A stretch of DNA of 64,000 nucleotides, taken from the NCBI RefSeq assembly GCF_002940665.1, contig NZ_MIGY01000003.1:310001-374000 (forward strand). The letters are read 5' to 3'. Within the stretch, counting starts at the first letter, position 1; every line of letters starts with the position of its first letter. Below, one piece after another: positions 33,806 through 42,498 of the stretch. The position numbers were made by a program, and so were the translations under genes. The DNA is from Xanthomonas arboricola. GTDB taxonomy: Bacteria > Pseudomonadota > Gammaproteobacteria > Xanthomonadales > Xanthomonadaceae. A model generated the notes under the pieces. That model was not told the DNA's origin. It worked only from the letters and a program-made list of their open reading frames with translations, and made no database searches.

Positions 33806-34819
33806 TCAATCCTGCCCGCTGCAGGCGGCATCGCCAGCGCACACACGCCTTGCCAACGCCACACCGCTTTGCCAGGCACCTTCGACCTTGCCCCCGGCCA
33901 ACCAGTCGCCGCAGATGCCGATACCCAGCCGCGCCTCCCAGGCACAGCCGATCTGCAAGGCCGGATCGGTGCTGGCAACCGTCCAGCGATAGGCGTCGCA
34001 GGACTGCGGCGTTGGCAGACCAAGCGCGGCCAGTGCCGGCAACACGCTGGCAATCACTGTTGCGGGCGTCGCGCCGAGATGCGCCTGGCTCCAAGCGGCA
34101 TTGGCGTGCAGCAGCCAGGTTTCCACGCCCTCTCGCCCCGGCTTGCTGGAGTTGCGTGCCGCCCAGTGCAACGGGCCGGCGTTGACGAACAGGGCGTCGT
34201 ACCCGGGGTCGACCGGCATGTCGAAACGCGCCACCACCGCCCAGGCCGGCCGCATCCGCGCGCCGGCGGCAAGCGTCGCCAGCGTGGGCGCGATGTCCGC
34301 CAGCAACGCAGCTGCAAGCGGTGCCGGCACCGCCAGCAGCACGGTGTCGAAGCAGCAACTGCGTGTGGTCGCATCTTCCGCCACCTCCAGTTGCCAGGTG
34401 TCGCCCTCGCGCTGCAGCGATCGCACAGAGCTGCCCAACCGAACATCGAGGGCCGCCGCAAGCGCACGCGCCGGTGCGGCCATGTCCGGCACCCCGACAA
34501 AGCGCGTCAACCCGCCGTGCGACGCACGCATGTCGGCGCCATCCCAACTGGCGACGCGCGCAGGCCAGACCGCCGCGACGCCGCGCGCGATCCATGCCTC
34601 CACCACCACGGCAAACGCCTGGTCACGTGCGGTGAAATACTGCGCGCCGTGATCGCATTGCCAGCCATCGCCGCCACAGCTGCGCATGCGTCCGCCGGGC
34701 ACATCGCCCTGCTCGAACAGCGTCACGGCCAATCCTGCCGCCTGCAGACGTTGCGCGCAGGCAAGCCCGGCCAACCCGGCGCCGATCACCGCAACCGTCT
34801 GCGATTGGGTGGGCGTCAT
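33806..34819 (-). CDS. Renalase-like NAD(P)/FAD-dependent oxidoreductase
   Basis: A 337-aa amine-oxidase-fold flavoprotein. The N-terminal FAD site is VAVIGAGLAGLACAQRL, then EQGDVPGGRMRS and CDHGAQYFTARD, which are COG3380/renalase-type signatures. The C-terminal FAD segment is LGIGICGDWLAGGKVEGAWQSG. ATG 34819 gives the standard start; a GTG at 34861 would add 14 residues. The substrate is unknown, and an oxidase of reduced-pyridine-nucleotide isomers is a known activity of relatives. It lies between a DsbA-like gene and the photolyase gene, all on the minus strand. Confidence 0.88.
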   Translation of the reverse strand: MTPTQSQTVAVIGAGLAGLACAQRLQAAGLAVTLFEQGDVPGGRMRSCGGDGWQCDHGAQYFTARDQAFAVVVEAWIARGVAAVWPARVASWDGADMRASHGGLTRFVGVPDMAAPARALAAALDVRLGSSVRSLQREGDTWQLEVAEDATTRSCCFDTVLLAVPAPLAAALLADIAPTLATLAAGARMRPAWAVVARFDMPVDPGYDALFVNAGPLHWAARNSSKPGREGVETWLLHANAAWSQAHLGATPATVIASVLPALAALGLPTPQSCDAYRWTVASTDPALQIGCAWEARLGIGICGDWLAGGKVEGAWQSGVALARRVCAGDAACSGQD

Positions 34820-34857
34820 TTCGTCAGCTGCGGCAGTCGCGACACGCCGCCGGCCGT

Positions 34858-35541
34858 TCACACCGCGCAGCCGTCCGGCCCGCAGGTATCGGGACCGCCG
34901 ATCGGCGCCGATTCGGCCGTCAGCTGCAACAGTGCCTGCGCGAAGCTTTCCGGCGGCTGCGCGCCCTGGATCAGGCTGCGTCCATCGATGACGAAACTGG
35001 GCACCGCACGGATTCCCAACGTAGCGGCTTGCGCCAGTTGCGCTTCCACCGCAACGACGCCTTCGTCGCAGTCCAGCAGGGCGCGCACGCGGGCCTCGTC
35101 CAGACCGCCGGCGGCCCCGGCAGCCACCAGCGTTTCGGTGGCACCAACGTTTTGGCCTTCGGCAAAATGCGCATGGAACAACGCTTCGATCACGGCCTGG
35201 ACATCGCCCTCGCGGCTGGCCAGCCAGATCAGCCGATGCGCGCGCAATGTGCTGACCTGCACCTGCCCACGCCCGAAATCGAACGGCAGGCCTTCGGCGC
35301 GCGCAGTGGCCTGGGTCTGCGCCAGCATCTGCTCCACGCGCGCGGCACCGCCGAACTTTTGCGCCAACGCATCACGTAGCGGTGTCGGTTCCAGACCGGC
35401 GTCGGGGTCCAGCTGAAACGCGTGGTAATGGATGTCCAGCGCCGGTGCCTGCGCACCGAGCGCGGCCACCGCCTGCTCGAAACGGCGCTTGCCGATCCAG
35501 CACCAGGGGCAGACCACGTCAGACCAGATATCGATGCGCAT
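34858..35541 (-). CDS. DsbA-family oxidoreductase (FrnE-like)
   Basis: A 227-aa thioredoxin-fold protein of the DSBA-like/2-hydroxychromene-2-carboxylate isomerase superfamily. It begins IDIWSDVVCPWCWIGKRRFE, with an intact CPWC redox pair at about 11-14, and has the cis-Pro loop GIRAVPSFVIDG near 180. No signal peptide is visible, so it acts in the cytosol, like FrnE. The C-terminus has two more Cys (DTCGPDGC). ATG 35541 is preferred; ATG 35565 is possible. It precedes the renalase-like gene with a 38-nt gap. Confidence 0.9.
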   Translation of the reverse strand: MRIDIWSDVVCPWCWIGKRRFEQAVAALGAQAPALDIHYHAFQLDPDAGLEPTPLRDALAQKFGGAARVEQMLAQTQATARAEGLPFDFGRGQVQVSTLRAHRLIWLASREGDVQAVIEALFHAHFAEGQNVGATETLVAAGAAGGLDEARVRALLDCDEGVVAVEAQLAQAATLGIRAVPSFVIDGRSLIQGAQPPESFAQALLQLTAESAPIGGPDTCGPDGCAV

Positions 35542-35545
35542 GGGC

Positions 35546-35690
35546 GGGGAGTGGAGATTCGTCATTGGGGATTCGCAAAGCATAAACCCAATACCAAGGC
35601 AGGGATTGGGGAGTCGCGCCGCAATCAGCCCAAGTCCGACGCATCGCTTTAGCTTTTACGAATTCCGAATGCCCAATCCCGAATCCCGAC
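35546..35690. repeat. Heptamer repeats in opposite orientation around the DsbA/CYTH gap
   Basis: GATTCGTCATTGGGGATTCG at about 35556-35575 and GGGATTGGGGAGTCG at 35602-35616 face AATGCCCAATCCCGAATCCC at about 35668-35687 in the reverse sense. These are degenerate copies of the GGGATT(C/G) family at 21.5 kb. The 149-base gap between the two genes holds only this and no reading frame. Confidence 0.7.
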
Positions 35691-36188
35691 TTACAAATCC
35701 CCGCTCCAGTGCTTGAACGGGTGCGAGGCCAGCGCCAGGTTGTAATAGCGCACGTCGTCGGTGACCTCCGCGCCAGTCCATTCGGGTTTGGCGAAAGCCT
35801 CGCCCGCATCGTCGAGTTCGATCTCGGCCACCACCAGCCCGGCGTTGTCGCCGAGGAATTCGTCCACTTCCCACACATGCCCCTGGTACTGGACCAGATG
35901 CCTGCGCTTGTCGATCAGGCCGCCGACACACAGCGCCAACAGCGCACGCGCCTCGACGACCGGAATCGGATACTCGAACTCCTGCCGCGTGTGCCCCACC
36001 TCACGCGATTTCAGGTTGAGAAACGCGCTCTCGCCCTGGATGCGCACCCGTACCGACGCGTTCTGCGCACCGCTGCGCAGCGCCGCCTGGTCGTTGATAT
36101 AGCCCTGCGCCATCGGGATCACCGCATGGGCGGCACTGCGCCAGCCATCGCCGGTCACCAGGAATTTGCGTTCGATTTCGATGGGCAT
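35691..36188 (-). CDS. CYTH domain protein (triphosphatase-like)
   Basis: A 165-aa CYTH-fold protein starting MPIEIERKFLVTGDGW with the ExExK signature (EIERK) that coordinates metal and triphosphate. Alternating charged strands follow: SVRVRIQGESAFLNLK, GHTRQEFEYPIP, LVVAEIELDDAGE. Members are tunnel-type inorganic triphosphatases or class IV adenylate cyclases; at this length and with the EIERKFLV start a triphosphatase of the TTM/NeuTTM-like subgroup is more likely. ATG 36188. It is flanked on both sides by heptamer repeats. Confidence 0.9.
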   Translation of the reverse strand: MPIEIERKFLVTGDGWRSAAHAVIPMAQGYINDQAALRSGAQNASVRVRIQGESAFLNLKSREVGHTRQEFEYPIPVVEARALLALCVGGLIDKRRHLVQYQGHVWEVDEFLGDNAGLVVAEIELDDAGEAFAKPEWTGAEVTDDVRYYNLALASHPFKHWSGDL

Positions 36189-36291
36189 GGGATTTTGGGG
36201 ATTAGAGATTCGGGATTGGGGATTGGTCACAGCGGCTAACTGGCGGGCTTAGGGAATGCGCTCCTGCGAATCCCCAATGCCCAATCCCCAA
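36189..36291. repeat. Inverted pair of heptamer repeats between CYTH gene and rlmD
   Basis: The left arm, at about 36189-36226, consists of GGGATT units (GATTCGGGATTGGGGATTGG at its end). The right arm, at about 36268-36291, is the reverse complement type (CCCAATCCCCAATC). A 41-nt spacer lies between. This could fold into a long imperfect stem-loop downstream of rlmD. Confidence 0.75.
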
Positions 36292-37626
36292 TCACCGCCT
36301 TTCGAACACCGCGATGCTCTCCACATGTGCGGTGTGCGGAAACATGTCCATCGCGCCGGCGGCCTTGAGCGTGAAGCCCTGCTCGTTGACCAGGTAGCCG
36401 GCATCGCGCGCCAGCGAGCCGGGGTGGCAGCTCACATAGACGATGCGCTCGAACTTTTTCAGTGGCAACTGCTGCAGCACTTCCAGCGCGCCCGAGCGCG
36501 GCGGGTCCAGCAGCAGCTTGTCGAAGCCCTGCCGCATCCACTCAGCGTTGCGCTGGTCTTGGGTCAGGTCGGCCGCATAGAACTGCGCGTTTGCCAGACC
36601 GTTGCGCTGCGCGTTGTCCCTGGCGCGCGCCACCAGCCCGGCATCGCCCTCCACACCGACCACTTCACGCACGCCGCGCGCCAACGGCAGGGTGAAATTG
36701 CCCAGCCCACAGAACAGGTCCAGCACGCGGTCGTCCGGCCTGGCGTCGAGCAGTGCCAGCGCATGCGCGATCATTTTCTGGTTGAGCGAGGCGTTGACCT
36801 GGATGAAGTCCAGCGGCCGGAACGCCAGCTCCACATCCCACTGCGGCAGGCGGAACGACAGTGGCACTTCCTGCGGCCACAGCGGATGCACGCTATCCAC
36901 GCCGCCCGGCTGCAGGAAGATCGCAAAGCCCTGCGCCTGGGCGAACGCGGTCAGCGCCTGCAGATCGCGCTCGCTGAGCGGCTGCAGATGACGGATGGTC
37001 AATACCACCGCGTCGTCGCCGGCGATGAATTCGATCTGCGGGATGTCGCGCTTTCCGTCCAAACCTTCGACCAGCGCCGCCAGCTGCCGAACCTTCTCGC
37101 CGATCTGTGGGATCACCGTGTAGCAGACCGACAGATCGGCCACGAAACGCGGATCCAGCTCGCGAAACCCCACCAGGGTCTTGTCCTTCTTTTCGACGCG
37201 CCGGACCGAAAAGCGGCCCTTGCGCCGATAGCCCCAGGTATCGCCGACCAGGGCCGGCAACACCGCCTGCGGCGTGACGTGTCCGATGCGCTCTAGGTTG
37301 TCCATCAACACGCGCTGCTTGGCCACGATCTGCTGCGACTCTTCCAGATGCTGCAGGACGCAGCCGGCGCAGACGCCGAAATGCGGGCAGCGCGGGGTCA
37401 CCCGCTGCGGCGACGCCTCCAGCACCTCCACCGTCCTGGCCTCGTCGAAATGCCGGCTGCGCGCGGTGGGTTCGGCACGCACCAGTTCGCCGGGCAAGGC
37501 GCCACTGATGAAGGTGACCTTGCCGCCCTCGCCGTCGCGGCGGGCCACACCGCGCCCGTCGTGACTGAGGTCGGTGATCGCGGTCTGGAACGGAGTACGG
37601 TCGAGGCGGTTTCGGGTTCTGGCCAC
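36292..37626 (-). CDS. rlmD: 23S rRNA (uracil-1939-C5)-methyltransferase RlmD
   Basis: A 444-aa SAM-dependent RNA methyltransferase. It has an N-terminal TRAM domain (FQTAITDLSHDGRGVAR), the Fe-S cysteines in CPHFGVCAGCVLQHLEE near 80-96, a SAM site in VLDLFCGLGNFTLPLA near 300, and the catalytic Cys in IVYVSCHPGSLARD near 400 after LLLDPPRSG. It methylates U1939 of 23S rRNA. The start is set at GTG 37626, which yields the usual length; an open frame continues upstream without family similarity. Confidence 0.94.
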   Translation of the reverse strand: MARTRNRLDRTPFQTAITDLSHDGRGVARRDGEGGKVTFISGALPGELVRAEPTARSRHFDEARTVEVLEASPQRVTPRCPHFGVCAGCVLQHLEESQQIVAKQRVLMDNLERIGHVTPQAVLPALVGDTWGYRRKGRFSVRRVEKKDKTLVGFRELDPRFVADLSVCYTVIPQIGEKVRQLAALVEGLDGKRDIPQIEFIAGDDAVVLTIRHLQPLSERDLQALTAFAQAQGFAIFLQPGGVDSVHPLWPQEVPLSFRLPQWDVELAFRPLDFIQVNASLNQKMIAHALALLDARPDDRVLDLFCGLGNFTLPLARGVREVVGVEGDAGLVARARDNAQRNGLANAQFYAADLTQDQRNAEWMRQGFDKLLLDPPRSGALEVLQQLPLKKFERIVYVSCHPGSLARDAGYLVNEQGFTLKAAGAMDMFPHTAHVESIAVFERR

Positions 37627-37783
37627 GTGGCGACAAGCTGCGGGCAAAAAGGGTGCGTATTGTCGCAGATGCGATCGATCGCGGCCGCTTCGCGCTGGAG
37701 AACAATTGTCGCGCCCTGCAAACACAGGCACACTTCCGCTGCACGCGCCTGCTAGGACGCGGCATCGCTGACAAGGAGGCAGC

Positions 37784-38506
37784 ATGAACATGGCCACACG
37801 CCACGAACCCCAACCACGACTCTTGCTGGTAGAGGACGACCCGATCAGCCGTGGCTTTCTGCAGGCGGTGCTGGGAGGTCTTCCCGCTCATGTGGACTGC
37901 GCAGACTCCTTGTCTTCGGCACTGGACCGCGCGCGCGAACGTCGCCACGACTTGTGGCTGATCGATGTCAATCTTCCCGATGGCACCGGCAGCGGCCTGC
38001 TACGCGCATTGCGCCTGCTGCATCCGGACGTGCCTGCACTGGCTCATACCGCGGACACCGCTACGGCGATGCAACGCAGCCTGCAGTCCGATGGCTTTCT
38101 GGAAATGCTGGTCAAGCCACTGACCTCCGAGCGCCTGCTGCAGGCGGTGCGTCGCGGACTGGCGCGCGGCCGCTACAGCGTGGCGCCGGTGGGTGTGGTC
38201 GACATCGCCGCCAGCGATTGGGACGAAGCGGCCGCGCTCAGCGCCCTCAACGGCCAGCAACATCATCTCAACGCGCTGCGCGAGTTGTTTCTGGCCGAGT
38301 TGCCGGGCACCCGCGATGCGGTGGACTCGGCCTTGCAGGTCAGCGACGATCAGGCACTGCGCGGCCATCTGCACCGGCTGCAGGCCAGCTGCGGATTTGT
38401 CGGCGCGGCGCGGCTTGCCGGCGCAGTGCGCCTGCTGCGCGGCGACCCGCATTCCAGCACGGCGCAGACGCAGTTCCATGCGGCGGTGGCCGCATTGCTG
38501 CACTGA
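37784..38506 (+). CDS. Response regulator with C-terminal HPt-like domain
   Basis: A 240-aa protein. Residues 11-130 form a receiver domain with acidic pocket LLVEDDPIS, the phospho-acceptor Asp in DLWLIDVNLPDG near residue 66, Thr in ALAHTADT and Lys in MLVKPLT. Residues 150-235 are helical, with HLHRLQASCGFVGAARLA, which has the spacing of a histidine phosphotransfer (HPt) domain. Together this suggests a relay protein without its own DNA-binding output. The partner kinase is not in the window. Divergent from rlmD. Confidence 0.88.
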   Translation: MNMATRHEPQPRLLLVEDDPISRGFLQAVLGGLPAHVDCADSLSSALDRARERRHDLWLIDVNLPDGTGSGLLRALRLLHPDVPALAHTADTATAMQRSLQSDGFLEMLVKPLTSERLLQAVRRGLARGRYSVAPVGVVDIAASDWDEAAALSALNGQQHHLNALRELFLAELPGTRDAVDSALQVSDDQALRGHLHRLQASCGFVGAARLAGAVRLLRGDPHSSTAQTQFHAAVAALLH

Positions 38507-38657
38507 AGGGCGACTGCGTCGATGTCCCCGGGCTCGGTGCAGCGTCAGCGATCGGAACAGGCGACATCGAGCACCACGCGTGCACGATGGGTCCGCATGG
38601 AGTCCAACGCGCATCCGGCTACTACTGGCCAGGTTTGGTTGACCGGCCTTTCGCTCC

Positions 38658-39380
38658 TCAACGCCGCCGCGCCAGATCCTCGAGCATTTCCCAGGATTTC
38701 AGCCCGCGTCCGCTCAGATGGTGCAGCAGCACGCCCCGCATGCTGCGACGCAGGCCCGGCATGTCATCGGCCATGGGCATGAGGTCCTGGCCCAACGCCA
38801 GCAGCGCCGCGCCGGTGACGGTGTCGCGCCGATCCTGTGCCATCGCCTCGCTCAGTACGCGCAACGCGCCTTCCTGAGGATCGAGCCGGTAGCGCGCCGC
38901 CGGGTCGATCGGTTGGCCGTCGCGGTCGTGCTGCAGATCGAACGCAAAGCCCAGGCCGTCGAGCACATCGCGCTCGAACTGGCGCAGCCCCCAGGCCAGC
39001 GGCAGGTCCGATGCCAGATGCGCACGCGCCTGCGCATAGCAATCGAACAACTCTGGCACCGGGTCGTTGCGCGGCGCCAGGCGCAGCAGCAATTCGCTGA
39101 TATAGAAGCCGGCCAGCATGGATTCGCCCGCCAGCCGGGGTGCGGTATCCAGCGCCTCGGCCTGACGCAACTGGGCCAGTTCGCCGCGTTGCACCGCCGT
39201 GAACTGGATCAGTTGCAGTGGCTGCAGCGCGGCCCGCAAGGCCTGCTTGCGTGGCCCGTGCACCCCGCGCGCCAATAGCCCGACCCGACCATGCTGCTCG
39301 GTCAGCACCTCCACCAGCAGGCTGGTCTCGCGCCAGGCGCGCACATGCAGGACGAAACCGCGTTCGTGTTCGATCAGCAT
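38658..39380 (-). CDS. recO: DNA repair protein RecO
   Basis: A 240-aa RecO protein with an N-terminal OB fold ([20 protein letters not shown] and [20 protein letters not shown] in part) and the helical C-terminal domain ([24 protein letters not shown]). It loads RecA onto SSB-coated single-stranded DNA with RecR. Its position directly after era on the same strand is the common gammaproteobacterial order. About 240 noncoding bases separate it from era, so it may have its own promoter. Confidence 0.95.
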   Translation of the reverse strand: MLIEHERGFVLHVRAWRETSLLVEVLTEQHGRVGLLARGVHGPRKQALRAALQPLQLIQFTAVQRGELAQLRQAEALDTAPRLAGESMLAGFYISELLLRLAPRNDPVPELFDCYAQARAHLASDLPLAWGLRQFERDVLDGLGFAFDLQHDRDGQPIDPAARYRLDPQEGALRVLSEAMAQDRRDTVTGAALLALGQDLMPMADDMPGLRRSMRGVLLHHLSGRGLKSWEMLEDLARRR

Positions 39381-39620
39381 GATCTGTTATGCGGCAAGGG
39401 GCGCAACTGCAGGACAGAAGACCGGCTGCCGGCAGTGACCGCTGTGAGCCACTCCCGGCAGCGCACATGATCGCACCGGCCACCGATATCAGCCGCGGTG
39501 GCCAGGCGCGATCCGGTGCATCGGGACATCGCTTGCATCGCAGCTCCACGCCAGTGCCGGTGTAGGCGATCACTTCGGCAGGCCGTCAGCATCTCATCTG
39601 CACCGGCGCCGGCCAGGACC

Positions 39621-40520
39621 TCACTCGTATCCGAACGCCTTCAATGCCGCTTCGTCGTCCGACCAGCCTTCGCGCACGCGCACCCAGGTCTCCAGGAACA
39701 CCTTGGCACCGAACAGGCGCTCCATCTGCAGCCGTGCCTTGCCGCCGATGTCCTTCAGACGGGTGCCGCCCTTGCCGATCACGATCGCCTTCTGGCCTTC
39801 GCGCTCGACCCAGATCACCGCGCCGATGCGCAGCAGCGCACCATCTTCGGCAAAGCGTTCGATCTCCACCGTGGTGGCATACGGCAGCTCTTCGCCGAGC
39901 TGACGCATCAACTGCTCACGTACCAGTTCCCCGGCCAGGAAGCGCTGACTGCGGTCGGTGATCTCGTCCTCGCCGAACATCGCTTCGGCCTCCGGCACCA
40001 GCTTGAGCAGGTCGCCGACCAACGCCTCCAGGCCCTTGCGCTTGAGCGCCGACACCGGATGCACCGCAGCGAACGTACGCCCCTGGCTGACCTGGGCCAG
40101 GAACGGGAACAGCGCGGTCTTGTCCTTGAGCCGGTCGACCTTGTTGACCACCAGCACCACCGGCACGTCGGCATCGCTCAGGACATTGAAGGCCAGGGTG
40201 TCTTCCTCGTCCCAACGGCCGGCTTCGATCACCAGCACCGCCGCGTCCACGCCTTCCAGCGAGCCGCGCGCGGCGCGGTTCATCACCCGGTTCATGGCGC
40301 GCTTCTGCTCGCGATGCAGTCCGGGCGTGTCGACCAGCACCAGCTGCCCCTCGGGAAAGGTGGCAATGCCCAGCAACCGGTGGCGCGTGGTCTGCGGCCG
40401 GTTGGACACGATGCTGACCTTGGCGCCGACCAGGGCATTGGTCAGGGTGGACTTGCCGACATTGGGCCGGCCGATCACCGCAACGCTGCCGCTACGATGG
40501 GGGGAAGAGGTTTCGCTCAC
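39621..40520 (-). CDS. era: Ribosome-biogenesis GTPase Era
   Basis: A 299-aa protein. The GTPase domain has G1 GRPNVGKST near 17-25, the G2 Thr region RPQTTRH, G3 DTPG near 66, G4 NKVD near 127 and G5 SAL near 157. The C-terminal KH domain has [13 protein letters not shown], which binds the 3' end of 16S rRNA. GTG 40520 overlaps the rnc stop by 4 nt (GTGA), so the two are coupled. It assists 30S subunit maturation. Confidence 0.96.
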   Translation of the reverse strand: MSETSSPHRSGSVAVIGRPNVGKSTLTNALVGAKVSIVSNRPQTTRHRLLGIATFPEGQLVLVDTPGLHREQKRAMNRVMNRAARGSLEGVDAAVLVIEAGRWDEEDTLAFNVLSDADVPVVLVVNKVDRLKDKTALFPFLAQVSQGRTFAAVHPVSALKRKGLEALVGDLLKLVPEAEAMFGEDEITDRSQRFLAGELVREQLMRQLGEELPYATTVEIERFAEDGALLRIGAVIWVEREGQKAIVIGKGGTRLKDIGGKARLQMERLFGAKVFLETWVRVREGWSDDEAALKAFGYE

Positions 40521-41200
40521 GTGTTTGAATCCAGTTGTGCGATGACAAGGGTGGCTGCCTGTTGCTCGGCGAGGCGACGCGAGCTGCCCTGGCCTTCGGC
40601 GCGGGCGACGGGCTGTTCCAGGATGCAGGCGACATGGAACTGCTTGGCGTGTTCGTCGCCGCTTTCGCTGATCAGCGCGTAAGTGGGCAATTGCAGCTGC
40701 CGCGCCTGCAGCCATTCCTGCAGCCGCGTCTTGGGGTCTTTCTCTGCCTTGCCCACCGGCAGCGCCGCCAGCGAGGGCTCGAACCACGGCAGCACCACCG
40801 CGCGGCAGCGTTCGAAACCGCAGTCCAGGTAGATCGCCGCGACGATCGCCTCGACCGCGTCGGCCAGAATCGAATCGCGTCGATGGCCGCCGGATTTCAG
40901 CTCGCCCGGGCCCAGCGTCAGCCGCTCGCCCAGATTGAGGGTGCGGCCGATCACCGCCAGCGCTGCTTCGCGCACGAGTTCGGCGCGCGCGCGGGTCAAT
41001 GCGCCTTCGTCGGCCTTGGGCCAGCGCTGATACAGTGCCTCGGCAATCAGCAGATTGACGATGCCGTCGCCGAGGAATTCCAGTCGTTCGTTATGCGGCG
41101 TCCCGGCGCTGCGATGCCGCAGCGCCTGGGCGAGCAAACCCGGATCGGCGAACGCATGCCCGATCGGATCGCTACGCTGGAAAGTTCTATTCGCCACCAC
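40517..41200 (-). CDS. rnc: Ribonuclease III
   Basis: A 227-aa RNase III with catalytic signature [14 protein letters not shown] near residues 36-49, the acidic second site [13 protein letters not shown] near 114-126, and a C-terminal double-stranded RNA-binding domain ([20 protein letters not shown], then [12 protein letters not shown]). It processes rRNA precursors and degrades double-stranded RNA. Its start overlaps the end of the DUF4845 gene by 14 nt, and its stop overlaps era. Confidence 0.97.
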   Translation of the reverse strand: MVANRTFQRSDPIGHAFADPGLLAQALRHRSAGTPHNERLEFLGDGIVNLLIAEALYQRWPKADEGALTRARAELVREAALAVIGRTLNLGERLTLGPGELKSGGHRRDSILADAVEAIVAAIYLDCGFERCRAVVLPWFEPSLAALPVGKAEKDPKTRLQEWLQARQLQLPTYALISESGDEHAKQFHVACILEQPVARAEGQGSSRRLAEQQAATLVIAQLDSNT

Positions 41201-41564
41201 GTCCGGTCATGTCCTGAGACGTCTCGAATTTACCGACAATATCCAGATTGCCGATCAATTCGCGGCGGACTTCGTAATTGACCTTCATGCGCCAGCCCCC
41301 GTCGACGCGCTCGAACTTGACGTCTTCTTTTTTGACGTTTTCCGAGTAATTGATGTACAGCCGCCGAAAGAACAGATCCTGCAACTTGGACGGATCCATG
41401 TTGGCGCTATCGGGTTCCTTGGCCAGGCCTTTCATGGCCGTGCGCACCGAATAATATTCCTGATACATCGGAAACAGCTTCATTCCGATGTACAGCGCGA
41501 ACCCCACCACCGCCAGCACCACCACGAACGACGTCAACGTCATACCGCTTTGCTTGCGCTTCAT
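41187..41564 (-). CDS. DUF4845 membrane protein
   Basis: A 125-aa protein that starts [20 protein letters not shown] like a type IV pilin N-terminus. It has one hydrophobic helix (8-28), then a periplasmic part ([19 protein letters not shown]) with two-strand hairpins. DUF4845 members sit between lepB and rnc in many gammaproteobacteria, as here. Function unknown, although the pilin-like start and lepB neighbourhood suggest an inner-membrane accessory protein. Confidence 0.9.
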   Translation of the reverse strand: MKRKQSGMTLTSFVVVLAVVGFALYIGMKLFPMYQEYYSVRTAMKGLAKEPDSANMDPSKLQDLFFRRLYINYSENVKKEDVKFERVDGGWRMKVNYEVRRELIGNLDIVGKFETSQDMTGRGGE

Positions 41565-41593
41565 TGTGCTTCCCCCGGCACGCCGTGCGTGCA

Positions 41594-42394
41594 TTACTGG
41601 ATTCCGGTTCCGATCCGCGACGGATCGAAACTCCCCTTGCAGAACCACCCCTCGCAATTGAGCCAGATCAGGAACGCCTTGCCGCGCAGGTTGGCCTCCG
41701 GCAGGAAGTGCGTCTGGGTCCAGAATCGGCTGTCTTCGCTGTTGTCGCGATTATCCCCCATCACGAAATAGCTGTCCGCCGGTACGGTCCAGTCGCCCTG
41801 CCCGGCCGGCATGTTGCGATCGACCCACTCCAGCACCGTGTGGGTGCGGCCCGGCAAGTCCTCGACCAGCAAGGTGGTGCCGGTCATCTCGGCGCCCTTG
41901 CCCTTGCCGATGTACTCGCCCTTGACCGTGTAACGCATCGGCTTGTCGTTGATGTACAGCGTATCGCCATGGAAGCCGATCTTGTCGCCCGGCAGGCCCA
42001 CTACGCGCTTGATCCAGTTCTGGTCCGGCGCATGCGGCGGCTTGAACACCACCACATCGCCACGCTTGGGCTCGCCGGTGGGAATGAACTTGGTATTGGT
42101 GATCGGCAGACGGAAGCCGTAAGCGAACTTGTTGACCAGGATGAAGTCGCCGATCAGCAGATTGGGCATCATCGAACTGGACGGAATCTTGTACGGCTCG
42201 GCCACGAAGCTGCGCAGGATCAGCACCACCGCCAGGACCGGAAAGAACGCGCGCGAGTAATCGATGATCGCCGGCTCGCTGTCCAGCAGCCCGGCACGTG
42301 CGGCGCGGCGCTTGGCCAGGAACAACTTGTCCAGCAGCCAGATGAAGCCGGTGCCCAGCGTCAGCACGACCAGGGCGATTTCAAACCATTTCAT
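41594..42394 (-). CDS. lepB: Signal peptidase I
   Basis: A 266-aa membrane protease: an N-terminal helix (4-25), a short cytosolic loop, a second helix (50-70), then the periplasmic catalytic domain. The nucleophile Ser is in IPSSSMMPNLLIGD near 90 and the Lys is in GDVVVFKPP and NWIKRVVGLPGD near 130-140. Box E is MGDNRDNSEDSR near 218. It cleaves signal peptides of exported preproteins. ATG 42394 gives the standard start; the frame runs on upstream into the repeat. Downstream of lepA on the same strand. Confidence 0.96.
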   Translation of the reverse strand: MKWFEIALVVLTLGTGFIWLLDKLFLAKRRAARAGLLDSEPAIIDYSRAFFPVLAVVLILRSFVAEPYKIPSSSMMPNLLIGDFILVNKFAYGFRLPITNTKFIPTGEPKRGDVVVFKPPHAPDQNWIKRVVGLPGDKIGFHGDTLYINDKPMRYTVKGEYIGKGKGAEMTGTTLLVEDLPGRTHTVLEWVDRNMPAGQGDWTVPADSYFVMGDNRDNSEDSRFWTQTHFLPEANLRGKAFLIWLNCEGWFCKGSFDPSRIGTGIQ

Positions 42395-42410
42395 TCGGGT
42401 TCCTTCGGAA

Positions 42411-42497
42411 CGGGATTCGGGATTGGAGATTGGGGATTCACAAAAGCTCAGGGCTGGCGCGTCGTTGCCAATCCCCAATCACGAATCCCGAATCCCG
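42411..42497. repeat. Inverted pair of heptamer repeats between lepB and lepA
   Basis: The left arm, 42411-42439 (CGGGATTCGGGATT then GGAGATTGGGGATT), and the right arm, 42468-42497 (reverse complement CCAATCCCCAATC then CGAATCCCGAATCCCGG), match at about 27 of 30 positions, with a spacer of about 28 nt. It begins 17 nt upstream of the lepB start and ends 2 nt before the lepA stop, so it lies in the presumed lepA-lepB message. Confidence 0.85.
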
Positions 42498-42498
42498 G

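Noticed and set aside
39381-39620. Possible small gene between recO and era
   Set aside because: Short frames there lack ribosome sites and coding-like codon use. Treated as noncoding.
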